The notes: generated by a model from the sequence alone, not told the origin. 64,000 nt of DNA from Bordetella genomosp. 11 (GCF_002261215.1 NZ_NEVS01000001.1:682001-746000), one strand, 5' to 3'; shown: positions 1 through 8,697, counted from the stretch's first letter. Program-made: numbers and translations.

Positions 1-2
1 GG

Positions 3-221
3 AATAGGCTCAATTGCGTAAGCGCCCCGTTGTTTTTCGGTTTGGTATATGGCCCGCTTGTGGAAGAAAACTTCCGCCGATCGCTGCTGTTGTCGCGCGG
101 GGATTTTTCCAGTTTTGCCTTGCGGCCGCTGTCCGCCACGTCGCTGGCGCTGAGCATGGCGATCTGCGCGGCATCGCTATTCATGTGGAAGAAACGATCG
201 ATGCGACTGGCAAGTGCCTGA
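3..221 (+). CDS. TctA-family tricarboxylate transporter large permease subunit, C-terminal fragment (cut by window edge)
   Basis: The reading frame is open from the first bases to a TGA at 219-221 and gives about 72 residues. The stretch APLFFGLVYGPLVEENFRRS followed by LLLSRGD and RPLSA matches the conserved C-terminal end of TctA permeases (GPxxEENxRRxLxxSRGD), followed by a last hydrophobic segment and a basic tail. TctA is the large 12-TM subunit of tripartite tricarboxylate transporters, in the inner membrane, working with TctB and a periplasmic TctC/Bug receptor. The N-terminal part would lie left of the window, so it cannot be said whether the gene is intact. It is the only permease piece of this family seen here, against six receptors. 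Confidence 0.8.
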   Translation, partial: NRLNCVSAPLFFGLVYGPLVEENFRRSLLLSRGDFSSFALRPLSATSLALSMAICAASLFMWKKRSMRLASA

Positions 222-738
222 CTATCCGCGGTGCTCCTTATCGCGCCCGCTGCGGCCGGTTTCGGCGATGAAACGATCCTATAGTGGTCGGCTTGGCGTT
301 GGAGAATGCCGCGACCAAGGATGTCTTGAGTCGAGAATCCTGATGCCGTCGGCCAGGCGCGAAGTGGTGGCACAGCGAGTGCAAGCCAAGCTCCCAGCAC
401 GCGCGCTCGGCGCGTATGAACCTGAATGGTTGTCTTCGAATGAAGAGCTTTGAGTTCGAGGGGGGACGATGAATCAGGTAGCGGTGGTGAGTGGTGGCCG
501 ATCTGAGCGTATCGAACGAGGTTGAGCGCGTACGGCACGCGTCCGCACGCGGGCCCAGAGCTTGGAGGGAAACGTTAGTCATCTTGGGCCAGTCGTTTCG
601 ATAATTTTTGGGCCTGTTTCACCAATACCCCGGTGGGGTAACTTAGCGTCATGAGATGGGTCGCGGCCGAAGGCGATAGGCGACCCGGGGCGCGCCGGCC
701 GCGACGCTACTCATCACCAACGACAGGAACGAACTGAG
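222..738. other. Intergenic stretch, no gene recognised
   Basis: About 500 bases between the TctA end and the next gene. Short open frames exist on both strands, but none shows a ribosome-binding site, a recognisable family motif or codon use like the neighbours. The region looks less GC-rich than the flanks and may be eroded DNA. The only clear element is the leader of the downstream gene near its right end. Confidence 0.5.
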
Positions 739-1185
739 ATGACCCGCTTGAATTGGCAAGAGATCGCACCTGACGGCGCGAAGGCACTTTTCGGTATACA
801 CCATTACGTCACGAAGAAGACGGACCTTCCGGAGGAACTCGTGCATCTCGTGTTCCTACGCGTTTCGCAAATCAACGGCTGCGCCCACTGCATCGACATG
901 CATAGCCGCGATCTCAGGAAAACCATGTCGATCGACAAGATCACGTTGGTACCGGTGTGGGACGAGGTGCCTCATTTATTCTCTGACCAGGAGCGCGCCG
1001 CGCTGGCTTGGGCAGAGGAGGTGACTCGCGTCAGCGAAACGCATGCCTCCGATGAGGCGTATGCCGCCGTCTCGGCACAATTCACCCCTAAAGACCTGGT
1101 CGACCTCACGATCACGATCGCCGCAATGAACGCCTTCAACCGATTGGGAGCGCCATTTCGGCTTCCCGTCGCCGCCAAGCCGTGA
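739..1185 (+). CDS. Carboxymuconolactone decarboxylase / AhpD-like family protein
   Basis: 148 residues, the usual size for single-domain AhpD-like proteins. The diagnostic motif is CAHCIDMHSRDLR at about residues 48-60, the C-x-x-C...H arrangement that gives this family its peroxidase or disulfide-reductase chemistry. It is followed by the typical acidic helix with ALAWAEEVT and the C-terminal LTITIAAMNAFNRLGAPF segment. Family members reduce peroxides or act as small oxidoreductases in the cytoplasm; the substrate here is unknown. An AGGAAC-like ribosome site lies just before the ATG. It stands alone, with no operon partner on the same strand for over 300 bases. Confidence 0.85.
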   Translation: MTRLNWQEIAPDGAKALFGIHHYVTKKTDLPEELVHLVFLRVSQINGCAHCIDMHSRDLRKTMSIDKITLVPVWDEVPHLFSDQERAALAWAEEVTRVSETHASDEAYAAVSAQFTPKDLVDLTITIAAMNAFNRLGAPFRLPVAAKP

Positions 1186-1518
1186 TCTGGCTCGAACGTG
1201 CACCCGCATCTATGAGACGACAGGTTTACGTTTAGCTGGTAGACGCGACTCAACACTCGCGGCAAGTTCAATACATGACCTGAAGCAATACCTCGACGCG
1301 CCTCTGGATTCGTACCGGTGAAATTCAGGCGCGGCATCCGCTGCCGTGATTCGCTGGTTAAAGCTGGAAGAAGCATGAGTCCAGGGCCTCTGAAATAGAG
1401 TTGGACGAACAGAGTTGGATGCTCAATACACGGTGCCCCGTGGCCTCATTGCCATCAGTTCGCCTGGCGGCGCAATGCGCGATGACTGAAAGCAGACCGC
1501 CCAGGAAGTTGACGTATC
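1186..1518. other. Intergenic stretch before the beta-lactamase, no gene recognised
   Basis: About 330 bases with no convincing coding frame, terminator or repeat. It must contain the promoter of the beta-lactamase, but no strong -35/-10 pair stands out by eye, and no ampR-like divergent regulator is present. Confidence 0.4.
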
Positions 1519-1551
1519 ATGCGATTCGCCCGCTTCTGGCTACCATCGCTC

Positions 1552-2373
1552 ATGAAATTTGCTTCGTCCGCCCTCGGCGCGATCCTCTCCCTGTCTGCCT
1601 TGGTCGCGGTCCCCGCCCAGGCGGCGGTCCTGTGCACCGTGGTGGCCGACGCCGCCGACGGCCGTATCGTGTTCCAACAAGGCACGCAACAGGCCTGCGC
1701 CACGCGCTACACGCCGGCCTCGACCTTCAAGCTGGCCATCGCCCTGATGGGCGCGGACGCCGGCGTCCTGAAAGGCCCGCACGAGCCGGTCTGGAATTAC
1801 CAGTCCGGTTATCCGGACTGGGGCGGAGATGCCTGGCGCCAGCCCACGGATCCGGCGCGCTGGATCAAGTATTCGGTGGTTTGGTATTCGCAGCGGACCG
1901 CCAAGGCGTTGGGGCAGGAGCGGTTCCAGCGCTATACCTCCGCGTTCCACTACGGTAACGAAGACGTCTCGGGCGAACCGGGAAAGCACAACGGCACCGA
2001 CGGTGCGTGGATCATCTCGTCGCTGCGCATCTCGCCGTTGGAACAGCTGGCATTCCTGCGCAAGGTGGTCAACCGGCAATTGCCGGTCAAGGCCGCGGCA
2101 TACGACCTGGCCGAGAACCTGTTCGAGATCGGCGAAGCCGGAGGCTGGCGTCTGTATGGCAAGACCGGCACCGGCTCGCCCGGCAGCAACGGCGTCTACA
2201 CGCCGGCCAATGCCTACGGCTGGTTTGTCGGTTGGGCGCGCAAGGACGGCCGCCAGTTGGTGTTCGCCCGTCTGGTGCAGGACGAGCAGGCTACCAAGCC
2301 CAACGCCGGCCTGCGCGCCCGCGATGACCTGATGCGCGACTGGCCCGCCATGGCCGACGCGCCCCGCGAGTAA
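1552..2373 (+). CDS. blaOXA: Class D beta-lactamase, OXA-114-like
   Basis: A serine beta-lactamase of the periplasm. With the ATG at 1552 the protein has 273 residues and a signal peptide (MKFASSALGAILSLSAL..., cleavage near PAQA). Class D active-site motifs are all present: STFK at 57-60, SVV at 108-110, YGN at 134-136 and KTG at 204-206, with the KTGTGSPGSNGVY and AYGWFVGWA blocks that I recall from the chromosomal OXA-114 group of Achromobacter. An in-frame ATG at 1519 would add 11 residues and has an AGGAA site 11 bases upstream; 1552 is preferred because the signal peptide then lines up with known family starts. No regulator is adjacent. An acyltransferase gene follows after 13 bases, so the two may be co-transcribed. 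Confidence 0.93.
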   Translation: MKFASSALGAILSLSALVAVPAQAAVLCTVVADAADGRIVFQQGTQQACATRYTPASTFKLAIALMGADAGVLKGPHEPVWNYQSGYPDWGGDAWRQPTDPARWIKYSVVWYSQRTAKALGQERFQRYTSAFHYGNEDVSGEPGKHNGTDGAWIISSLRISPLEQLAFLRKVVNRQLPVKAAAYDLAENLFEIGEAGGWRLYGKTGTGSPGSNGVYTPANAYGWFVGWARKDGRQLVFARLVQDEQATKPNAGLRARDDLMRDWPAMADAPRE

Positions 2374-2386
2374 GCTGGCGCCCGCC

Positions 2387-3523
2387 ATGAGCGCCGCGAC
2401 ACGCGATGATGGCATCGACATGCTGCGCGGACTGTCGATCGGGCTAGTGCTGTTGCATCACTTCAATATCGCCTATCCGCTGCGCGATACGGCGCTGGCC
2501 GGCTTTGCGGGCTGGCCACTGCTGCAGGCCATCGCGCGCAACGGCAATTACGGCGTGACGATCTTCTTCGTCATCTCAGGGTTTCTGATCACCCGCAACG
2601 CGCTCGAGCGCTGGGGCCGGCTGGATGCGATCCGGCCGATTCCGTTCTGGGTGTTGCGGCTGGCGCGGATCCTGCCCACGTTGGCGCTGACGCTAGTGGC
2701 CGTCGACGCGCTGGCGCTGGGCGGCCTGCCGCTGTTCGGTAACCGCGCGGGCAGCGCGGTATCGCTCTGGACCGCCAACGCCGCCGCGCTCGGCGCCTGG
2801 ATGAATGTGCTGGTCATCCGCGAAGGATGGATCAACTATGTCTTGGGCGTGATGTGGTCGCTGTCAGTAGAGATGGCCTTCTACCTGCTGTTTCCGCTGA
2901 CTTGCGGGCTGCTGCGGCGCGAGGCGTGGCTGTCGGCGCTGGCTGCGCTGCTGATCGTGGTTGGCCCGCTCTACCGGCTTGCGAATCAGGGTAATGGCGA
3001 GGCCTGGCTTTATGGCTATCTCGCCTGCTTCGACGCGATCGCCATCGGCTGCTGCGCCGCGGTGCTGTCGCAACGACAGGCGTGGCCGGCGTTGCGGCGC
3101 CCTATCGTCCGGCCGTTCGCAGGCGTCGCCATGGCTGCGCTCTACCTGGCGTGGCCAATCAGCCAGAGCAACGTCCTCGGCGTCAGTGCGATGGCGCTGG
3201 GATCGGCACTGCTGTTGCTTGGTCGGCCCGCGGTGACCCCGTCTTCGCCCAGCGTGGCCTGGCGCCTGCTAAGGCGCTGCGGGCGCGACTGCTACGAGAT
3301 CTACCTACTGCATCTGCTCGTGCTGGGCCTGCTGCGCACTTGCATGCCGCCCACACATTACCAGGGCGGTACCAGGCTCGGCTTGCTGCTGGCTTATTTT
3401 GTTGGCTCGACCCTGCTGGGCGCGCTGGTGTCGCACAGTTATTCCACGCCGCTTAACCGCTATCTGCGGCAATCGCTGGGCTTGACGCGAGTTGTCCGTG
3501 AGATCCCCAGGCAATTTCGTTAA
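2387..3523 (+). CDS. Acyltransferase 3 family membrane protein (OafA/YrhL type)
   Basis: 378 residues, strongly hydrophobic, with about ten predicted membrane segments. The N-terminal DGIDMLRGLSIGLVLLHHF carries the (R/L)RG...HH signature of acyltransferase 3 proteins, and FFVISGFLIT and WSLSVEMAFYLLFP are the other hallmark blocks; YEIYLLHLL near the C-terminus is also typical. Such proteins transfer acetyl or other acyl groups to sugars of surface polysaccharides from the cytoplasmic membrane. The acceptor cannot be predicted. The gene starts 13 bases after the beta-lactamase stop, which suggests one transcript, although a functional link is not evident. Confidence 0.88.
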   Translation: MSAATRDDGIDMLRGLSIGLVLLHHFNIAYPLRDTALAGFAGWPLLQAIARNGNYGVTIFFVISGFLITRNALERWGRLDAIRPIPFWVLRLARILPTLALTLVAVDALALGGLPLFGNRAGSAVSLWTANAAALGAWMNVLVIREGWINYVLGVMWSLSVEMAFYLLFPLTCGLLRREAWLSALAALLIVVGPLYRLANQGNGEAWLYGYLACFDAIAIGCCAAVLSQRQAWPALRRPIVRPFAGVAMAALYLAWPISQSNVLGVSAMALGSALLLLGRPAVTPSSPSVAWRLLRRCGRDCYEIYLLHLLVLGLLRTCMPPTHYQGGTRLGLLLAYFVGSTLLGALVSHSYSTPLNRYLRQSLGLTRVVREIPRQFR

Positions 3524-3604
3524 ACAGAAGCGGAACCTCGGGCGGGAAGGGAGCCATGACATGGATCGGATGGCCCGGGTAGCAGCATGCGGCCCCACCC
3601 GGCT

Positions 3605-4513
3605 TCAGCCGCCGTCCGTCCTCGGTTCCGCCACCCGCGACGCCTCCATCAGCCACTGCCGGAAAGCCTGCAGCGTAGGCAGATAGGATTTGGTCTCGGG
3701 ATAGCACAGGTAATACCCTTGCCGGGCGCGGATCTGCAGATCGATGACGGGCGCCAGCTTGCCGTCGCGCAATTCGTCTTCGATCAGGCAGCGCGGGATC
3801 AGGGCGATGCCGAAGCCCGCCGCCGCGGCCTGCGAAAGCAGGTTGTATTGATCGAAGCGGGCGCCTTCGCGCGCGCGGCGGATGTCGCAGCCGGCCTGGG
3901 CAAACCAGTCGGTCCAGCCCTCCAGCGCCGAGGTGTGATGCATCAGCGGATGCTTGAGCAATTCCTCCGGGGTCGCGCAGGGTTGCGGGAAAAGCTTGGG
4001 GCTGCCCACCGGCACGACGTCGCGGCCGACGATATAGTCTGCCCCGCTACCCGGCCATACCCCCTCGCCGAAGCGCACGGCGGCGTCCAGTTCCGGCGTC
4101 GAAAAGTCATAGCCCTGGCGGTGCGGCAGAAATTCGACATGGATATCGGGCCGCAGGCGCATGAAACCAGCCAGGCGTGGAATTAGCCAGCGCGCGCCGA
4201 AGGTCGGCATGCTGGTCAGGTGCAGCATGCCGCCCTGGCCTTTGTGCGAAATCAGTTCCAGCGTTGCCGCCTCGATCTGCCCCAGCCCCACCTGGATCTT
4301 GGCCAGATAAGCCTGTCCCGCTTCGGTCAGCACCAATCCATGCCGGAGTCGCAGGAATAGCTCGACGCCGACGAATTGCTCCAATTGCTTGACCTGCTTG
4401 CTCACCGCGCCTTGCGTGACGGACAGCTCTTGGGCGGCCCGCGTGAAGCTGCCATGGCGGGCGGCCATTTCGAAAGCCTGCAGATCAGTCAGGGAAGGGC
4501 AGAGGCGGCGCAT
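3605..4513 (-). CDS. LysR-family regulator, GcvA-like
   Basis: 302 residues: winged helix-turn-helix in residues 7-65 (LQAFEMAARHGSFTRAAQEL, then SVTQGAVSKQVKQLE) followed by a substrate-binding-like effector domain. The effector-domain layout (LTSMPTFGARWLIPRL, later GFGIALIPRCLIEDEL) is that of the GcvA subgroup. It is divergent from the Bug receptor gene at 4782, with a perfect dyad in between, so it most likely regulates the receptor/amidohydrolase pair and itself. The effector is unknown; a compound carried by the Bug receptor is the natural guess. Confidence 0.9.
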   Translation of the reverse strand: MRRLCPSLTDLQAFEMAARHGSFTRAAQELSVTQGAVSKQVKQLEQFVGVELFLRLRHGLVLTEAGQAYLAKIQVGLGQIEAATLELISHKGQGGMLHLTSMPTFGARWLIPRLAGFMRLRPDIHVEFLPHRQGYDFSTPELDAAVRFGEGVWPGSGADYIVGRDVVPVGSPKLFPQPCATPEELLKHPLMHHTSALEGWTDWFAQAGCDIRRAREGARFDQYNLLSQAAAAGFGIALIPRCLIEDELRDGKLAPVIDLQIRARQGYYLCYPETKSYLPTLQAFRQWLMEASRVAEPRTDGG

Positions 4514-4662
4514 GAAAATAGGGATTGGAAAGGGCGGGATCGGCTGGATGGGAGGCCGTGAGGCGTGGTCGGCCCCGATCCGGCCGGCTTGTGCCTTGCT
4601 AACGCGAGCGGGCGGCGCCGCGGCGGTCCAGGCTGCGGCAAGGATCAGCAGATGCCGTCAGG

Positions 4663-4679
4663 TATGAAATATTTTCATA
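4663..4679. promoter_or_regulatory. Likely LysR operator (T-N11-A dyad)
   Basis: TATGAAA-TAT-TTTCATA: two perfect 7-base arms around a 3-base centre, containing the T-N11-A core expected for LysR-type regulators. It lies between the divergent LysR gene (start 4513) and the Bug gene (start 4782). Confidence 0.6.
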
Positions 4680-4781
4680 GCATACGGAGAATTCTTCGTT
4701 TGCACAATTTGTTGCGGAAGCCAAGAATCGCCGGGCTTGCATAACCCCACTGCATTTAAAACACTTCCACAAGGGATCCCC

Positions 4782-5762
4782 ATGCTCTTCAAGCAACGCA
4801 TCCTCGGCCTGACCGCCGTCGCCGTCATGGCCGCCGTGCCCGTCCTGGCCCATGCCGACGACGCTTACCCCAGCAAGCCCATCCGCCTGATCGTGCCGTT
4901 CCCGCCCGGCGGTACCACCGACATCATCGGCCGCCTGTTCGCCGACAAGCTGGGCCGTGAACTGGGCCAGACCGTGGTCGTCGAGAACCGCGGCGGCGCC
5001 GGCGGCTCCATCGGCAGCGCGGCCATCGCCAACAGCGCGCCGGACGGCTACACGCTCGGCATCGCCACCGCCAGCACCCACGGCATCAACCCGGCCGTGT
5101 ACGCCAAGTTGCCGTTCGACGCCGAAAAGGACTTCACGCCCATTACCAATCTGGCGGCCGTGCCGAACATCATGGCCATCAATCCCAAGCTCGGCGCCAA
5201 GAACATGGCCGAGTTCATCAAGCTGGCCAAGAGCGAGCCGGGCAAGCTGACGTACGCCTCGGCCGGCAACGGTTCGGTTTCGCACATGATGGGCGAGCTG
5301 TTCAAGATGGCCTCGGGCACCAACCTGGTCCACGTGCCGTACCGCGGCGTGGGTCCTGCGTTGAACGACGTGCTGGCCGGCCAGGTCGATGTCATGTATG
5401 ACAACCTGCCTTCGACGCTGCCGCACGTGCTGTCCCACCGCCTGATCGCCATGGCCGTGGCCGCGCCCCAGCGCGTCAAGGCCCTGCCGGATGTACCGAC
5501 GTTCGCCGAAGTCGGCCTGCCCGCCGTCAACGACGCGGCGTGGTTCGGCCTGGTGGGCCCGGCCAAGCTGCCCAAGGCCGTGGTCGACAAACTGAATGCC
5601 GCCGTCGCCAAGGTCGAAGGCGAGGAAGACGTGAAGGCCCGCCTGGAGGCGCTGGGCGCCGCGCCGGCCAACAACACGCCGGAAGCTTTCGCCAAGCAGA
5701 TCGACGCCGAGATCGCCAAGAACAAGCGTGTGGCTGCTGAAGCCCACGTCAAGGTCGACTGA
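4782..5762 (+). CDS. Bug/TctC-family periplasmic solute receptor
   Basis: 326 residues with a Sec signal peptide (MLFKQRILGLTAVAVMAAVP, cleavage near AHA/DD) and the family blocks YPSKPIRLIVPFPPGGTTDI, VVVENRGGAGG, APDGYTLGIAT, FDAEKDFTPI, HVPYRG, DVMYDNLPS and ALPDVPTFAE in the usual order. These extracytoplasmic receptors bind small carboxylates or amides and deliver them to TctAB permeases; the ligand is not predictable. The ATG at 4782 has AAGGGA five bases upstream, better than a TTG 45 bases earlier. Divergent from a LysR gene and followed by a terminator, then by an N-formylglutamate amidohydrolase gene, which hints at an acyl-amino acid ligand. Confidence 0.93.
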   Translation: MLFKQRILGLTAVAVMAAVPVLAHADDAYPSKPIRLIVPFPPGGTTDIIGRLFADKLGRELGQTVVVENRGGAGGSIGSAAIANSAPDGYTLGIATASTHGINPAVYAKLPFDAEKDFTPITNLAAVPNIMAINPKLGAKNMAEFIKLAKSEPGKLTYASAGNGSVSHMMGELFKMASGTNLVHVPYRGVGPALNDVLAGQVDVMYDNLPSTLPHVLSHRLIAMAVAAPQRVKALPDVPTFAEVGLPAVNDAAWFGLVGPAKLPKAVVDKLNAAVAKVEGEEDVKARLEALGAAPANNTPEAFAKQIDAEIAKNKRVAAEAHVKVD

Positions 5763-5770
5763 CCGTAGCA

Positions 5771-5804
5771 ACGGGCCGGGCGATACATCCCCCGGCCCGT
5801 TTTC
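5771..5804 (+). terminator. Rho-independent terminator
   Basis: Perfect 10-base-pair stem ACGGGCCGGG / CCCGGCCCGT with a 10-base loop, followed by a short T run, nine bases after the Bug stop codon. It would end or attenuate transcription before the amidohydrolase gene. Confidence 0.85.
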
Positions 5805-5826
5805 TCGAATCCGAACTGTTCTCCCT

Positions 5827-6702
5827 ATGCTGAAAACCCAGCCGCTTTCCTACCGCCTTTACGCGCCGGACAATTACCCGGCCGCTCCCGTCTCCTCCCC
5901 GCTGGTCCTCGATTCGCCCCACAGCGGCACCACCTATCCCCCCGACTTCGCGCCCGCCATCGATTTCGGTGCGTTGCGCACCGCGGAGGACACCTGGATC
6001 GACGATCTGTGGAGCGGGGCGCTGGAGCTCGGCGTGCCCATGGTGGCGGCGTCTTTCCCGCGCGCCTATATCGACGCCAACCGCGCGGCCGACGAAATCG
6101 ATGCGCTCTTGCTGGACGGGGCCTGGGATGGTCCGCTGAACGAGACGGGCAAGGTCAAGCTGGGCAAGGGGCTGATCTGGCGCATGCTGGATGACGGCAC
6201 CCCGCTGTACAACCGCAAGCTGAGCGTGGCGGAAGTCCACCACCGGATCGATGCCTGCTGGAAGCCTTACCACCAGGCCGTGGGCCAACTGCTGGATGCC
6301 GCCCATCAGCGCTTCGGCAAGGTGTGGCACATCAACTGCCATTCCATGCCCAGCGTGGCCGGCGCCTACGCAACGGACAAGCCGGGGCTGGTCCATCCCG
6401 ACTTCGTGCTGGGCGATCGCGACGGCAGCACCAGCGCACGGGAATTCCGCCAGTTCGTGGCGGCCTGGCTGCGCGAAAAGGGTTACGACGTGACCGAGAA
6501 CGATCCCTACAAGGGCGTCGAGCTGGTGCGCGCTTTCGGCAATCCCGCCGCGGGCCGGCACAGCCTGCAGATCGAAGTCAATCGCAAGCTCTACATGGAC
6601 GAGGTCACCCTGCGTCCGCATGAGGGTTATGCGCGTCTGCAGGCTGACCTGCGCGGCTTGAGCGAGGCCCTGGTGGCCTGGATGCGCGGCCAGATCGCCT
6701 GA
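5827..6702 (+). CDS. N-formylglutamate amidohydrolase family protein
   Basis: 291 residues, cytoplasmic, the length expected for HutG-type N-formylglutamate deformylases. Family blocks are LVLDSPHSGTTYP near the N-terminus (metal-binding His), FPRAYIDANRAADEID, HINCHSMPS, DFVLGDRDGS and LQIEVNRKLYMDE. The family hydrolyses N-formyl-L-glutamate to glutamate and formate in histidine breakdown, but no hut genes are nearby, so a related N-acyl amino acid may be the substrate. The ATG at 5827 follows shortly after the terminator hairpin; a longer upstream frame lacks family homology. It is paired with the Bug receptor and LysR gene just upstream. Confidence 0.88.
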   Translation: MLKTQPLSYRLYAPDNYPAAPVSSPLVLDSPHSGTTYPPDFAPAIDFGALRTAEDTWIDDLWSGALELGVPMVAASFPRAYIDANRAADEIDALLLDGAWDGPLNETGKVKLGKGLIWRMLDDGTPLYNRKLSVAEVHHRIDACWKPYHQAVGQLLDAAHQRFGKVWHINCHSMPSVAGAYATDKPGLVHPDFVLGDRDGSTSAREFRQFVAAWLREKGYDVTENDPYKGVELVRAFGNPAAGRHSLQIEVNRKLYMDEVTLRPHEGYARLQADLRGLSEALVAWMRGQIA

Positions 6703-6894
6703 TCTGGCGCCTATCGCCCGGGGCGTGAGGGAACCGCTGGCGCGGGCTGCAGAATCAGCGCGGCGGAAATGGGGAAGTAGGTCCGCCTTCTCTGCGGGCC
6801 GCCTGTCTTCCCAAACTCCCCCAGGTTCCGGAACTGCGCCCGCTGGTCGAGCGTCACAAGTCGTCCCGTGCCATCGCCATGGGATGGCATGGGC

Positions 6895-7218
6895 CTAGAA
6901 GGCCCGCTTCAAAACCTTCTCCATGGCGCATTTTCCCGGCGAGGATTGGCCCGTCGCGCTGAATGTTTCCCTCACGGATAAATCCACCCGGCTGATCTGG
7001 TACGCCGGCCCGTTCCCGTACCGCTCATAAACGAAACTTACGGTTGACGCCGAAAAAGTGGCCGGGAGACGGTAAACAAAATTCGAGCCCGAGTCTTCGA
7101 ACGTGACGAACTGGTTCTGTTCATCGATGGTCACCTTGAAGGGATACTTCCGGGTCGGCCTGTCGACTATGCACTCCAGATATACCGGCGCTGCCGGGGC
7201 CTGCGCGGCGACAAACAT
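6895..7218 (-). CDS. Small protein of unknown function
   Basis: 107 residues, not recognised. No signal peptide or membrane segment is evident. The sequence alternates short predicted beta strands (YPFKVTIDEQNQFVTFED, then SFVYERYG, YQISRVDLSV) and has two cysteines, one near each end. The start at 7218 is chosen because AGGAG (7225-7229 on the other strand) lies six bases upstream; ATGs at 7224 and further out are too close to or upstream of that site. It stands alone on the minus strand between two modules. The layout of its strands resembles small uncharacterised beta-rich proteins of Proteobacteria, but no function should be assigned. Confidence 0.6.
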   Translation of the reverse strand: MFVAAQAPAAPVYLECIVDRPTRKYPFKVTIDEQNQFVTFEDSGSNFVYRLPATFSASTVSFVYERYGNGPAYQISRVDLSVRETFSATGQSSPGKCAMEKVLKRAF

Positions 7219-7490
7219 ATTCATCTCCTGATGGTTTTTCGATCCAGGTCCTGGATCGGAGCTTGCAAGAGGCAATGACGCTCACCGTTGATGCAGCCGG
7301 CAATTCCAGCCAGCCGCGTAGAAATAGACGATTTAAGCAGCGCGATGTTAGCCCGAATTGGCCTGCCTGCCCGGCGCCAGTACTGCGCCGGGATAAGGTG
7401 GGGCCGGCAAGAATCATCGGGTACCTGCCGAAGCAGCCGCCCTAGTGGGAGCCAGATCCCATACCCGGGTATTCCCCGGATGGTGAAGTG

Positions 7491-7524
7491 TTCCAAAAAC
7501 GGGAAAAATACCAACATTAGTACC
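7491..7524 (+). promoter_or_regulatory. Tandem operator-like motif, site A of the XRE regulon candidate
   Basis: Two copies of TWCCAAAAAT-like sequence, TTCCAAAAAC at 7491 and TACCAACATT at 7509, start to start 18 bases. The first copy is itself a rough palindrome (TTCC...GGAA). It lies 54 bases before the Bug gene at 7578, in an otherwise empty 359-base gap (7219-7577). The same tandem layout recurs at 9673, 13417, 14305 and 19498. Confidence 0.6.
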
Positions 7525-7577
7525 CGGCCTGGCAGGTGCAGGCATCCCTTTGCGTTCACTTTCCGTCAGGAATTCTC

Positions 7578-8600
7578 ATGGCCCAGATTCTGCAACGCCG
7601 GTCGCGCACCGGCCTCCTTGCCCGCTGCCTATCGGTGTTGGGACTTACCGTGATGGCCTCGGCGGCGGGTGTGCTGGCCCCGGGCCAGGCGCGCGCGGCG
7701 TTCCCCGACCGGCCCATTACCATCGTCGTGCCTTACCCGGTGGGCGGTGCCACCGATACGCTGGCGCGCAGCATCGGCCAGAAAATGTCCGAGACGCTGA
7801 AGCAATCGGTCATCGTGGAGAACCGCACCGGCGGCAGCGGCCTGATCGGCATGTCCGTCGTCTCGCACGCGACGCCTGACGGCTACACCATCCTGTTCGG
7901 CTGTACCACCGATTCCGCCATCTACAAGGCCGCCGCGCAGACGCCGCCGTCCGTGAACCTGCGCGACGATTTCGCGGCCGTTGCCGGCGTGGCGCTGGCT
8001 CCGCACATCCTGGTGGTGCCTAAGTCGTCGCCGGCGCAGAACCTGCAGGAACTTATCGCGCTGTTGAAGAAAGAGCCCGGCAAGCACAACTTCGCTTCGA
8101 TCGGTATCGGTACGCTGTCGCATCTGGAAGGCGAACTGCTGATGCTGACCACCGGCGTGCAGATGACCCATGTGCCATATCGCGGCGGTTCGCAGGCATT
8201 GATGGACCTAATCGCCGGCAACTCCAGCCTGATGTTCCTGAGCGCGCCTGCCGCGGTGCCGCACATGAAGAGCGGCGCCGTGCGCGTGCTGGCCGTGGCA
8301 GCCGATAAGCGCCTGCCGATGCTGCCGGACGTGCCGACCATTTCCGAAGCGGGCGTGAAGAATTTCAGCGCCGAGAACCTGTTCGGTTTCTATGCGCCCA
8401 AGGCGACGCCGCCGGCAATCACGGAAACCTTGTCCAAGGCAATCTCCGACGCGCTGCAGCAGCCCGAGTTGAGGAAATTCCTGGAATCGCAGGGCCTGGA
8501 TGTGCGCTACACCACGCCTGCCGCCTTCACCACGCAGACCGTCGAGAACTTCAAATCCTTTGACGCGATCGTCAAGCGGGCCAACATCAAGTTGGATTGA
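7578..8600 (+). CDS. Bug/TctC-family periplasmic solute receptor
   Basis: 340 residues with a long signal region (MAQILQRRSRTGLLARCLSV... to GQARA/AF) and the standard family blocks: FPDRPITIVVPYPVGGATDT, VIVENRTGGSG, ATPDGYTILFG, HVPYRGGSQAL, MLPDVPTISEAG. The ATG at 7578 has AGGA six bases upstream; an earlier in-frame start has none. It sits behind operator-like site A and is convergent with the deacetylase gene across a strong bidirectional terminator. It is probably the high-affinity receptor for the compound degraded by the 7.5-24.6 kb island. The ligand is unknown; a Phe- and Ala-rich pocket cannot be judged by eye. Confidence 0.92.
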   Translation: MAQILQRRSRTGLLARCLSVLGLTVMASAAGVLAPGQARAAFPDRPITIVVPYPVGGATDTLARSIGQKMSETLKQSVIVENRTGGSGLIGMSVVSHATPDGYTILFGCTTDSAIYKAAAQTPPSVNLRDDFAAVAGVALAPHILVVPKSSPAQNLQELIALLKKEPGKHNFASIGIGTLSHLEGELLMLTTGVQMTHVPYRGGSQALMDLIAGNSSLMFLSAPAAVPHMKSGAVRVLAVAADKRLPMLPDVPTISEAGVKNFSAENLFGFYAPKATPPAITETLSKAISDALQQPELRKFLESQGLDVRYTTPAAFTTQTVENFKSFDAIVKRANIKLD

Positions 8601-8651
8601 CGCCGGATGCGACGCACGCGGCCCGTGCTTGTTCCGGGCCGCGAAATGCGA

Positions 8652-8684
8652 AACGGCGCCGGCAGCAATGCCGGCGCCGTTTTC
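8652..8684. terminator. Strong, probably bidirectional terminator
   Basis: Perfect 12-base-pair stem AACGGCGCCGGC / GCCGGCGCCGTT with a six-base loop, A-rich on the left and T-rich on the right, between two convergent genes. A second hairpin (GCGGCCCG / CGGGCCGC) lies just before it. Confidence 0.85.
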
Positions 8685-8697
8685 GGCTGCAGCGGGC

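Noticed and set aside
238..582. A 114-residue frame on the minus strand
   Set aside because: No ribosome site, no recognisable domain and unlike local codon use; not supported as a gene.
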